Source: Planctomycetota bacterium (lineage in GTDB: Bacteria > Planctomycetota > UBA1135 > UBA2386). Taken from it: a stretch of 52,437 nt of DNA. The notes under the pieces were generated by a model. The model did not search any database. It was not told the origin of the DNA and was given only the letters and a program-made list of their open reading frames with translations. This document shows, piece by piece, positions 36,664 to 44,623 of the stretch (positions are counted from its first letter, which is position 1; every line of letters starts with the position of its first letter). The stretch lies in assembly GCA_020851075.1 (NCBI GenBank), contig JADZDL010000230.1, positions 1 to 52,437 of the forward strand, read 5' to 3'. Both the position numbers and the translations under genes were made by a program.

Positions 36664-37289
36664 GAAAGTCTCCGCGCGAGGTGTGCGCGCAGCGACGCCT
36701 GCACGCTCGCGAACGGCCACGCCGCGTCGATGACCCGGCATCGCACTTCGGCAGCCGCGGCCTGCAAGAACCCCTGTCGCACGCGTTCGTGGTAGTCGGC
36801 GCCGCGCGCTTCGATGCGATCTTCGGTGCGCGAACGCCGACGCGCCTTGGCGACGATCGCCGGCACATCGAGTACGAAGACGGTGTCCGGCAGCAACGCA
36901 CCGTGCACACGCCGCGTGAGGTCGAGCAACCAGTCGCTGTCGAGCGCCGTGCCCGGCGAACGGCTCAAGGCCAGCCCCTGGTAGACGATCGTCGACAGAT
37001 AACACCGTTCGGCGACCACCACGGTGCCATTCTGCACGGCCGGTGCGATCACGTTCGCCACCAGTTCGGCGCGCGCGGCGCTGAACAGCAGCGCTTCGCT
37101 CACCGGCTGCAGGTGTCCGGTCGATGGCGACAGCAGGAGGCGCCGCAGCGCTTCGCCGACGGGCGTCGAACCGGGCTCGCGCACGTGCAGCACCGCGCGG
37201 CCTTGTTCGCGCAGCCACTCGCAGAGCCCGCGCGCCTGGGAACTCTTGCCACAACCGTCGGGGCCATCGAGCACGAAGTAGCGGCTCAC
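36660..37289 (-). CDS. tmk: Thymidylate kinase
   Basis: 209 residues, normal length. It phosphorylates dTMP to dTDP. The GTG at 37289 overlaps the DnaA-like gene stop by 4 nt. P-loop GPDGCGKS (9-16), substrate motif VREPGSTPVGEALR, AERCYLSTIVYQG for the conserved R/Y/S region, and LID segment RRRSRTEDRIE. It is the middle gene of a fully overlapped three-gene operon with the DnaA-like ATPase and holB, linking dTTP supply with replication machinery. Confidence 0.94.
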   Translation of the reverse strand: MSRYFVLDGPDGCGKSSQARGLCEWLREQGRAVLHVREPGSTPVGEALRRLLLSPSTGHLQPVSEALLFSAARAELVANVIAPAVQNGTVVVAERCYLSTIVYQGLALSRSPGTALDSDWLLDLTRRVHGALLPDTVFVLDVPAIVAKARRRSRTEDRIEARGADYHERVRQGFLQAAAAEVRCRVIDAAWPFASVQASLRAHLARRLS

Positions 37290-38482
37290 AAGAGGCCCTC
37301 CACCTGCTGGCGCAGTTCCGCAGACCTGGCCATTTCCTGCTGCAGCGAACGCACCATGTAGCTGACCGCGGCGCGCGTGCGTCCGTCGAGGAAGCGGCCC
37401 ACTTCGCCGCCGCTGAGGCCCTGCTCGAGGCACAGCATCGCGAGCACCTTGCGCGCCCGACTGACCGCGCGGCCTTGCCCCTTGCCGAGCAGGTCCGCCG
37501 CCGTCAACCCAAAGTGCTCGGCAACGCGGTCCCGCAGCCGCGCAAACACACGCCCCGGATCGATGAGTTCGAGGTACTTTGGCGGCAGCGTGGCACTGCG
37601 CGTCTTCGCCCAGGCGAGGCGCAGTTCGGGGAACGAACCGTCACAATGCTGCGCGAGCGTCTCGACGGCCTCGGCGCGCCCGTTGCGGGATGGAGCCCCC
37701 TCCAGGGCCCGCAGGTAGCGCAAACGCGCGAGTGGACCTGGCCGTTCGATGTTGGCGACGAACCCGGCCAGGAACAGCGTACCAAGGCTCGCGTCGAGGT
37801 CGCGGATGTCCTTCGGATGCCAGCGCGAGGCCAACAACGTCGGCGACCGCAGCGTCTCCCGCGCGCGCAGCACGGTGATGAGGAACTGCTGCAGTTTCTC
37901 CTTGCCGGCGATGCGGTGGATCTCATCGAGGACGAGCGGGCGATCCTGGCTCAGTTCGGTGCGCAGCTCTTCGACCCGCTTTTCCTGGTGCACGGCTTGG
38001 AACGCCCGCAGCAGCCCCGGCAGATCAAACCACATCGGCTTCTCGGTGCACTGTTCCCGCCACCACCGCAGCAGGAAGGTCTTGCCGACCCCCGAGGGCC
38101 CGTGGAAGAAGAACGCATTCGACGGCAGCGACCGCCCGGTGGCGAGGCTCTTCAGTACGAGGTGCGCCGTGCGATTGCTGTCGTCGATGACCGGGTGCTG
38201 GGGCGAAACCTCCAGTTCGAGCAGCCGATTCGGCTCGCGCGCCTGCAATTCGAGCTGCACCGGCGTGCCGATTTCGGCCGAGAACAGTTCCTGCAACAAC
38301 GGCCGGTACAACGACCGCACGCGGTCGGCGACCATGCGCGTGCTCGCTTCGAGATACACCGTGCCCCGCTCGAGCAGCACCGGCCGCAGATCCGCGAGCC
38401 ACGCCGTGAATACGGCCTCCCCCGCGCGCACGCGCAGGGCCTCCTGGACGCGGGTCCAGCAATCTAGAAGCACGGGCAACAT
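37286..38482 (-). CDS. Divergent DnaA-like replication ATPase
   Basis: 398 residues with the full DnaA layout. Residues 5-80 resemble DnaA domain I (CWTRVQEALRVRAGEAVFTAWL ... VYLEASTRMVADRVRSLY). Residues 120-300 are an AAA+ module with Walker A GPSGVGKT (128-135) and a diverged Walker B LVLDEIHRI (183-191). Residues 310-385 align with domain IV (RVAEHFGLTAADLLGKG, RARKVLAMLCLEQ, FLDGRTRAAVSYMVRSL), where the usual DnaA signature GGRDHTTV is replaced by DGRTRAAV. DNA binding is therefore plausible but with altered specificity. Whether it is the cell's main DnaA or a paralogue cannot be told here. It overlaps tmk by 4 nt; ATG at 38482, no clear Shine-Dalgarno. Confidence 0.78.
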   Translation of the reverse strand: MLPVLLDCWTRVQEALRVRAGEAVFTAWLADLRPVLLERGTVYLEASTRMVADRVRSLYRPLLQELFSAEIGTPVQLELQAREPNRLLELEVSPQHPVIDDSNRTAHLVLKSLATGRSLPSNAFFFHGPSGVGKTFLLRWWREQCTEKPMWFDLPGLLRAFQAVHQEKRVEELRTELSQDRPLVLDEIHRIAGKEKLQQFLITVLRARETLRSPTLLASRWHPKDIRDLDASLGTLFLAGFVANIERPGPLARLRYLRALEGAPSRNGRAEAVETLAQHCDGSFPELRLAWAKTRSATLPPKYLELIDPGRVFARLRDRVAEHFGLTAADLLGKGQGRAVSRARKVLAMLCLEQGLSGGEVGRFLDGRTRAAVSYMVRSLQQEMARSAELRQQVEGLL

Positions 38483-38591
38483 GGAGTCAGAAAACGGGTT
38501 CGACGCAGTGCGAGGTCTCTCCTACACCAGGGGACCGGGGTCACCTGCCGAGAGAATCCGCACCGCGGAGCCGCGTCACGCTAGCAGGTCG

Positions 38592-41567
38592 TCAGCGCCC
38601 CTGCCAGCCTTGTTGCAACGCCTCGGCATCCGCTGCGGCCGGACTGCCGGCGGCTTCCCGGAGGACCCGCTGCACGAGCTCCTTGGCCAGGTCCCGGTCG
38701 CCCGCCGCGTGCCGCAAGCGGGCCGCTCGCACCCTGAGACCACCACACTCGTTTTTCTCTTCGGGAGATCCCGGCTCGCGCTTCTCGAAGTCCTTCTTCA
38801 GCGCGCGGCGATCCAACTGCGGCAACACGGCCGCACCCACCTCGTACTCCATGGCCGCCTGCAAGGGCTTACCCAGGGCTTCGTAGGCTTCGCCGAGACG
38901 AACGTGCAGTTCGCGGTGGAAGGGATCGATGCGGTTGCACTCGACGAGGAACTTGAGTTCCTCGGCGCGGTTGCCCGCTTCCTTCGCATACTGCGCGAGC
39001 GTCATCCGTGGCTCGAACGCGCGAGCGGTGCGACGGCAATAAGCCTTCATCTCCATCTGGGCGCGCGTCGGATCCTCCTGCTTGCGGTACAACGCGGCGA
39101 GGCGCAGTTCGGGCGCCAGTTCCTGCTCCGTGCACCCTGGCCAGCAGGCTTTCGCCCGTTGCCACATGTCCTCGGCGCCCTTGTCGTCCCCCGCCTCGAG
39201 CAGCACGTCCCCGCAGCGGATGCGCGAATCGAAATCGTCGGCACCGCCGGCGAAACCGCGTTTCCAGCAGTCGATCGCCGCTTCGGTCTCCTTGCGGCGA
39301 ACGAGCAGTTCGGCGCGGACGAGCAACGCCTGGCTGTGTTCGGGATCGACGCGCAGCACTTCCGCGAGCCAGCGGCCGGCATCCACGGGGTTGTTGCGCT
39401 GCAAGCAGGCCCAGGCCAGGTCGGTGCGCACCTGGAGGTTCGTCTTGTCGCGCGCCGCGCGCAGCGCCAGCGTCTGCATCGACGCGTCGTCGAACCGCGG
39501 CACGAGCCGCATGCCACGCAGCTTCTCGGTCTGCACGAACTGCAACAACTGCGCGTCGAACGTCGCCGACGAGATGCCAAGCGCCCGCTGGAACGCGTCC
39601 TCGGTGTCGAGGTCCTCGCCAAACGCCTTCAGCAATTCGATCGCCTTGTCGAAGCCGTGTTCCTTGGCGATGAGCTCGACGATGAGCCCACCCTGGTAGT
39701 AACCAAACAGGATGCGCGGCCCGCGGAACAGGCGATTGAGCAGCTGGATCGGCGGAATGTCCTTGTTGGCGAAGGCATCAAACAACTCGCGGTCCATGCC
39801 GCGCTCCCAGGCCCGATCCCGCTGCTTCTCCTCGTAGACCGAGAACCCTTCGGTCAACCAGCGCGGCACCCGATGGCGGCTCAGCCCCAGGGTGAGCACG
39901 TGCGTGTATTCATGCCACGCCGTCGCCTCCCACATGAAGTCCTGCTTGCGCAGGTCGCTGTCGACGGGCGACACGAGCGTGATGAACGGCCCAAAACACG
40001 CGCCAAGCGCCGTGAAGCCGCGGAACCCGATCGTGCGCACCGAGAAATCGTCCCAGGTATGGAACGCCTCGATCTTCACGGGGCGGTCGGGCTGGTAGCC
40101 GTACTTGCCGCCGAGCACCTCCGCCGCCTCCAAGGCCACCGGCATCAGGTAGGCGCGCAGCACCTCGGCATCTTCGCGGTGCATCTCGATCCGGAACTTG
40201 CCGTTCTCGACGAGCGTGTATTCCGTATCGAGCAGGTTCTGCACGGCGAGCGCGTTGTTGCGCCACGGATTCACCAACCCGGCCTCGAGCACCTTCGCAC
40301 GCTCGAGCAGTTCCTTGCCCTGCTTGCCTTCGCCGGTGTAGACGAGCGCCTTTGCCATGCCGTGCAGCGACGGGATGTGCTCGGGGGCCACGCGCAACGC
40401 CGCCGCGTAGAACGGCAGCGCGTCGCCAAACCGGTAGAGCGCGACGAGGTGGTCGGCGAGCACACGATCGGGCTCAGGCCAACCCGCATCGCCGGCCAGC
40501 GCGCGGGCGCGGAACGCTTCGTAACTCTCCGCATCGTGCAGCAGCCAGGCCGCGGCCGCCCGGTGGCACAACACGAGACGATCGTTCGGATTGATCTTGA
40601 GCACCTCGTCGAGGCGATCCGCCGCCGAGCGATAGCGGCGGTCGTCGAGCACGTTCGCAGCGCGTTCCAGCAGCGCTGGCACGCAGCGCGGATTGCGCGT
40701 GAGGGCGCGGTCGAGGAACAGCTCGGTCTTGCCGGCATCGAGCGCCTGGTTGGCGCTGCGCACGCGATACATCGCGAGCAACGCCTCTTCGTCGTCGCCA
40801 TTCCGTTCGAGCACCTTAGCGAGGTCCTTCTCGCCGCTCGGGAACCCCATCGCTTCGCCATAAGCCTCAAACTTCAACTGGCCCAGCGTGACGCGCGCTT
40901 CGGACCGCTCCGGCGCCAGCTTCAGGCTGTCAACGAGCGCCTGACTCGCCGCTTCGAAGTTTGCCCGGCCACCAAGACGCCACAACGACCGCCCGAAAAA
41001 CGCCAGCTGCAGCGCGTCGGCGGGCGCCGGCGACTCGGCATTCTGCTGCCACAACTGCCGCGCCTTCTGGCGCTGCCCATCGTTGTGGTAGAGGTCCGCC
41101 AGTTCGTACCGGACCTGAAGGTCCTTGGCATCCGCCTGCAGGAGCGTCAAAAGGCGCGCAATGCCGGCCCCATAGTCCCCGAGGCGGGCATCTACCCGCG
41201 CCGCGAGCAGCGCCGCACCACGCCGCGCGAGTACCGCAGTGCCGAGCGCCAGAAGGCCCTCGCGTGCCTCCTCATACTTGCCGGTGCGCACGAGGATGTC
41301 GCACAGCATCACCTTGGCGACCTCGACGGTCGACGCCTGCGGCCGGCTGCCTTCGGGCTCCTCCTCCGCCGCATCGAGGATCTCGTGCAGCGCGGCCTCC
41401 GCGCTTGTCAGCTCGCCCTTGTCGAGCTTGCGCTGCGCCGACTCCAGCAGGACTTCATACTCGTCCTCCTGCTGCGCTTGCGCGGGGTCTTGCGCCACCG
41501 CACGCGCCGCGCCAACGAAGGACAAGGCAAGCAGGAGACCAAATGGGACGATGCGGGGACCAACCAT
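38592..41567 (-). CDS. Exported TPR protein with embedded zinc metalloprotease-like domain
   Basis: 991 residues. ATG at 41567 opens a signal peptide (cleavage near ARAVAQ). Residues about 35-460 and 620-980 are tetratricopeptide-like helical repeats. Between them, H552-E-Y-T-H556 in ATAWHEYTHVLTLGL with E573 in VPRWLTEGFSVYEE forms the HExxH...E zinc site of peptidase MA-like (M1-related) proteins common in this phylum. The active-site residues are intact, so proteolysis is plausible, flanked by protein-binding repeats. There is no Shine-Dalgarno; TATGGT lies 9 nt upstream of the ATG. Confidence 0.82.
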   Translation of the reverse strand: MVGPRIVPFGLLLALSFVGAARAVAQDPAQAQQEDEYEVLLESAQRKLDKGELTSAEAALHEILDAAEEEPEGSRPQASTVEVAKVMLCDILVRTGKYEEAREGLLALGTAVLARRGAALLAARVDARLGDYGAGIARLLTLLQADAKDLQVRYELADLYHNDGQRQKARQLWQQNAESPAPADALQLAFFGRSLWRLGGRANFEAASQALVDSLKLAPERSEARVTLGQLKFEAYGEAMGFPSGEKDLAKVLERNGDDEEALLAMYRVRSANQALDAGKTELFLDRALTRNPRCVPALLERAANVLDDRRYRSAADRLDEVLKINPNDRLVLCHRAAAAWLLHDAESYEAFRARALAGDAGWPEPDRVLADHLVALYRFGDALPFYAAALRVAPEHIPSLHGMAKALVYTGEGKQGKELLERAKVLEAGLVNPWRNNALAVQNLLDTEYTLVENGKFRIEMHREDAEVLRAYLMPVALEAAEVLGGKYGYQPDRPVKIEAFHTWDDFSVRTIGFRGFTALGACFGPFITLVSPVDSDLRKQDFMWEATAWHEYTHVLTLGLSRHRVPRWLTEGFSVYEEKQRDRAWERGMDRELFDAFANKDIPPIQLLNRLFRGPRILFGYYQGGLIVELIAKEHGFDKAIELLKAFGEDLDTEDAFQRALGISSATFDAQLLQFVQTEKLRGMRLVPRFDDASMQTLALRAARDKTNLQVRTDLAWACLQRNNPVDAGRWLAEVLRVDPEHSQALLVRAELLVRRKETEAAIDCWKRGFAGGADDFDSRIRCGDVLLEAGDDKGAEDMWQRAKACWPGCTEQELAPELRLAALYRKQEDPTRAQMEMKAYCRRTARAFEPRMTLAQYAKEAGNRAEELKFLVECNRIDPFHRELHVRLGEAYEALGKPLQAAMEYEVGAAVLPQLDRRALKKDFEKREPGSPEEKNECGGLRVRAARLRHAAGDRDLAKELVQRVLREAAGSPAAADAEALQQGWQGR

Positions 41568-41576
41568 CGGCAGCAC

Positions 41577-41582
41577 ACCATA
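41577..41582 (-). promoter_or_regulatory. Possible -10 element (TATGGT) of a leaderless transcript
   Basis: TATGGT on the minus strand, 9 nt before the ATG at 41567; no Shine-Dalgarno. No -35 seen. Confidence 0.32.
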
Positions 41583-41640
41583 CTGCCGCCGAGCACTGGG
41601 TGTTGGCGAGAAAGCCGGTCCGCACAAACACCCGGCCTAC

Positions 41641-42060
41641 TTACCTGCCGCGCAACATCACACCATCCGTCGAGGTCACCGTGCGGCCCGCAGCAGAGAA
41701 GTCCGCCACCACGACCTGGAAGAGCAGGTGCAGCGGCAGCACGCTCGGCACCGGCACGGCAAAACTCGCCATGCCGAGACCGTTCGTCTGCGTGAGCATC
41801 GTCGCCCGCGGGTCGACGAGCAGGAGGCACGCACTGTTTGGCAACGCAATCGGCGCGGGCGCCCGCGAACCAAGCACGAGCACGGCCACGGCGTTGGGAA
41901 TGGCATTGCTCACGCCAAGACGCATCGTCACACCTTGCGGCGTCTGCACAACCTGCCCCGTCAGGTCCCCACCGCATTGGCGGCCGAAGTCGGTCATCGA
42001 GTAGACCTGAGCCTCAGCGGTGGCGGCGAACAGAGCGGCAACGAGAGCTAGATCGCGCAT
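41641..42060 (-). CDS. Small exported protein consisting only of the recurring C-terminal module
   Basis: 139 residues. ATG at 42060 with AGGA 6 nt upstream; signal peptide MRDLALVAALFAATAEA. The mature part of about 120 residues matches the C-terminal module of its neighbour at 42273 and of the protein at 1334: a Cys-containing start (FGRQCGGDL), a hydrophobic middle (NAVAVLVLGSRAPAPIALPNSACLLLVDP), then NGLGMASFAVPVP, LLFQVVVADFSAAG and a terminal TSTDGVMLRGR. It is the stand-alone form of that module. Function unknown; 212 nt separate it from the carboxypeptidase gene on the same strand. Confidence 0.8.
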   Translation of the reverse strand: MRDLALVAALFAATAEAQVYSMTDFGRQCGGDLTGQVVQTPQGVTMRLGVSNAIPNAVAVLVLGSRAPAPIALPNSACLLLVDPRATMLTQTNGLGMASFAVPVPSVLPLHLLFQVVVADFSAAGRTVTSTDGVMLRGR

Positions 42061-42209
42061 GGGGTTCCTGGCTAGGAGTCGACGGCTGGCCGTTGGCCTA
42101 CGGCGACTGCCGCGCGCGCGGATCGTTCGCCGAAAGGGCCAATTCTAGGTAGGCGATAGCCACGCTGGCGCCAGGGTCACGTCGCAAGTACGTACCGATG
42201 CGGACACCC

Positions 42210-42227
42210 AAAAACCCTGCTGCGGGT
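42210..42227 (-). terminator. Weak terminator-like hairpin after the M14 carboxypeptidase gene
   Basis: On the minus strand ACCC-GCAGCA-GGGT followed by TTTT, about 46 nt past the stop at 42273. The stem is only 4 bp, so confidence is low. Confidence 0.33.
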
Positions 42228-42272
42228 GCCGAACGCACCACAACTCACCGCGCAAGGCAGGCTTAGCGGGCC

Positions 42273-43997
42273 TCAGTAGTTGTTGCGCAGCTCCACGCCA
42301 TTGCTCGTGTCGAGGCCGAAGTTGGCCTGCGCCGGATCCAACGTGAGCACCTGCGAGAACACCGAGAGCCCCGCCCACGGCGGCACGAACACCGAGTATT
42401 GCCCGATGCCGAGGCCGTTCGCGAAGACGAGCAGGTTGCTGTCGAGCGACTGCCGCAGCAGGCAGTTGCTCCATGGGGCCGGCAAGGGCGACGCGGCGGA
42501 TTGCAGGCCAAACATCGCAAAACCGAGCGCATTCGCCGGCGCGCCCGCGAAGTTGAGCGACGCTTGCTGTCCGCCGCCGGACGGCGCGAGTTGGGCCGTG
42601 AGCACGAGCGTGCTGCACGGCGAGCCATACGACACCACCGACGACGTCGGCTGCAAGCCCAGGTAGAGCGCCAGCGACTTGCCGAGCTGCGCTCCGCACA
42701 GGTTGTAGTCACTCTCGGTATTCCACGACGTCTGCTGCGGGCCCATGCCGTAGGTGCCCTCGAACGTGATCGCCATCACCGGCTGCTGGAACGCAGGGGC
42801 GCCGGTCCACGAAGACAGTGCCGACCAACGATCGTGCATCATCGACTCGACGAACGGCCGCGACGGCGCCCCCGCGGAACTGCTCTGCGTCGAACCGCGC
42901 TGCACGAACAGGCTGTTGGCGCGGAACGTCGAGATCCACTGCCCTTCGAGCTGGTTCACGACGGGCAGCACGCCGGAGTTGTTGGAGGTTGCGTTCCAGT
43001 TGGCGTTGGCCGTGTGCTGGAAATGGAACGGATAGCTGACGTTGTGCGAGCTGTGCAGGTTCAACACCACGACGATCGGGTTGCTGGCCGGCGCGGCCGG
43101 CGTGCCCATGTAACCTTCGATCGCCGTGCGCAGCGCCGTGATCTCCGGCTGCGCGCTGTTGTAGGGTGCGGCCCACTCGTTCTCGAGGTTCGAGGAGTTT
43201 GCGTTGGTGCGGTAGTTGCCGAGCGCCACACCGTCCGGATTCGCCATCGGCACGATGTCGAGGATCGTGTGGTCGAGCAGCACCTCGGCATAGGGATCGC
43301 CCGAACCGAGCCAATCGATGAGGCCTTCGACCGTGAAGTAACTCGTCGTCTCCGCCGGATGGATGCCACTGTGGATCCAGATGCGCTTCTTGCCCGCGTC
43401 CGGCACGGTGCTGTCGGTGAGTTCGATGCGGTGGATCGGGCGCCCTTGCACCGACGTGCCGATCACGGCGACGCTGCGCACGCGAGCATGCGTCGCGAGG
43501 CTCGCTACGTAGGCATCCTTGCGCGCCGTGGTGTACGGGAAGTACTTCGCGATGCGGATCGTCGTCGTGCCGGGCGGCGTCGCGATCGTGAAACGATGCT
43601 GCGTGCTCGACGGTTGCGTCGGCACGGCACTGAGCGGCAAACGCGTGTAGGGTCCAAACGTCACCCCACCGTCCGTCGACTGCGCCCAGACGGGCAGGAT
43701 CACATCGGTGTAGCCGGCGTTGCCAACCGTGACCGTGAGCGTATTGCCCGCCGCGGCCAGGTTGCCGATCTGGCAATGCCACCAGCGGCGAAACGAGGTG
43801 CCAAGCGCAGCGTTGGCGTTGTCATCCTCCATCGTGAGCGACACGTTGAAGGCCGTGCCGCCGGTGGCGGTCACCGTCGCCGAACGCATGCGCATGGTGT
43901 CCCCGGTGAAGGTGACCTGCGGGGTCTGGGCGTGCGCCAGCGCCGCGAATGTGAGGGAGGCAAGGAGCAACGCGGGCGAAGGGCGCATGGGGCGCAT
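42273..43997 (-). CDS. Exported M14 family zinc carboxypeptidase with C-terminal module
   Basis: 574 residues from ATG 43997 (a second ATG at 43988 would give 571); the signal peptide has cleavage near AHAQ. A beta-sandwich N-domain (about 22-160) precedes the peptidase. HSGIHPAE supplies zinc ligands near H213/E216, NLHSSHN the third ligand, and ITFEGTYG the catalytic Glu. The N-domain followed by KYFPYTTARKD resembles the AGBL/cytosolic-carboxypeptidase-like branch of M14. The last 120 residues (YGSPCSTLVLT to FGLDTSNGVELRNNY) are the recurring C-terminal module. It is expected to trim C-terminal residues from peptides outside the cytoplasm. Confidence 0.87.
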   Translation of the reverse strand: MRPMRPSPALLLASLTFAALAHAQTPQVTFTGDTMRMRSATVTATGGTAFNVSLTMEDDNANAALGTSFRRWWHCQIGNLAAAGNTLTVTVGNAGYTDVILPVWAQSTDGGVTFGPYTRLPLSAVPTQPSSTQHRFTIATPPGTTTIRIAKYFPYTTARKDAYVASLATHARVRSVAVIGTSVQGRPIHRIELTDSTVPDAGKKRIWIHSGIHPAETTSYFTVEGLIDWLGSGDPYAEVLLDHTILDIVPMANPDGVALGNYRTNANSSNLENEWAAPYNSAQPEITALRTAIEGYMGTPAAPASNPIVVVLNLHSSHNVSYPFHFQHTANANWNATSNNSGVLPVVNQLEGQWISTFRANSLFVQRGSTQSSSAGAPSRPFVESMMHDRWSALSSWTGAPAFQQPVMAITFEGTYGMGPQQTSWNTESDYNLCGAQLGKSLALYLGLQPTSSVVSYGSPCSTLVLTAQLAPSGGGQQASLNFAGAPANALGFAMFGLQSAASPLPAPWSNCLLRQSLDSNLLVFANGLGIGQYSVFVPPWAGLSVFSQVLTLDPAQANFGLDTSNGVELRNNY

Positions 43998-44133
43998 ACG
44001 TTCTGCCCGACGGAGCACGGAGTCAACGACCCACGGCGATCCCGGCGGAGCCCGTTCGCGGGGGCGCACGGCGCGGCCCCGGCCACCGACCGATGCGATG
44101 GGAGCATCCGGGCCGATAACCCGCTCCTACACC

Positions 44134-44541
44134 TCAGTTCGCCGTCGGCATGTCTTCAAAGACCTGGATCGCTTCGCGCACCGGCGCAGGGATCGGCACC
44201 GGCCGCAGGTTGCCATCGACGAAGACGAGCGCCGCCTGCCCGGTGGCCAGCACGTGGTCTTCGGCGCGCACTTCGTAGTCCATCTGGAAGCTCGAGGTGC
44301 CGAGCGAACGCGTGCGCACGGCGACTTCGGTCTTCATGCCGATGCGGCCCGGCCGCAGGAACGTCACGGTCGCCTCGGCGAGCAGGAACGGCACCCGGCG
44401 TTCCTGCAAGAGGCCCAGGTGGTCGAAGTACTGGAACCTCGCCTCCTCCATGAGGCTCAGGTAGACGGCGTTGTTGACGACCCCTTCGGAGTCGACATCC
44501 ACCCAACGCAACGGCACATCGGCAACGAAGCGGTAGATCAT
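44134..44541 (-). CDS. Hotdog-fold acyl-CoA thioesterase (4HBT/YbgC type)
   Basis: 135 residues, normal length for YbgC-like enzymes. The active-site segment is LRWVDVDSEGVVNNAVYLSLMEEAR with D17 as the likely catalytic Asp; later FLRPGRIGMKTEVAVRTRSLGTSSFQMDYEV is the family core. It hydrolyses acyl-CoA thioesters in the cytoplasm; chain specificity is unknown. ATG at 44541 starts exactly at the domain. It is divergent from the HtrA-like protease with 82 nt between starts, so promoters overlap. Confidence 0.88.
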   Translation of the reverse strand: MIYRFVADVPLRWVDVDSEGVVNNAVYLSLMEEARFQYFDHLGLLQERRVPFLLAEATVTFLRPGRIGMKTEVAVRTRSLGTSSFQMDYEVRAEDHVLATGQAALVFVDGNLRPVPIPAPVREAIQVFEDMPTAN

Positions 44542-44623
44542 CCGTGCTATCGTGCGCTCCACCGCCTCCGGAATCGATGGTCTCCCGGAGCGATCCGCCG
44601 CCTCGTTCGTAGTCCGACCCGCC

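Noticed and set aside
37749..41795. 1348-codon plus-strand frame across the DnaA-like and TPR genes
   Set aside because: It runs antisense to two genes with strong family motifs and has a low-complexity Arg/His-rich translation.
42399..44453. 684-codon plus-strand frame opposite the M14 carboxypeptidase
   Set aside because: The antisense product is dominated by Arg and has no motif, while the minus strand encodes zinc-binding and catalytic motifs.
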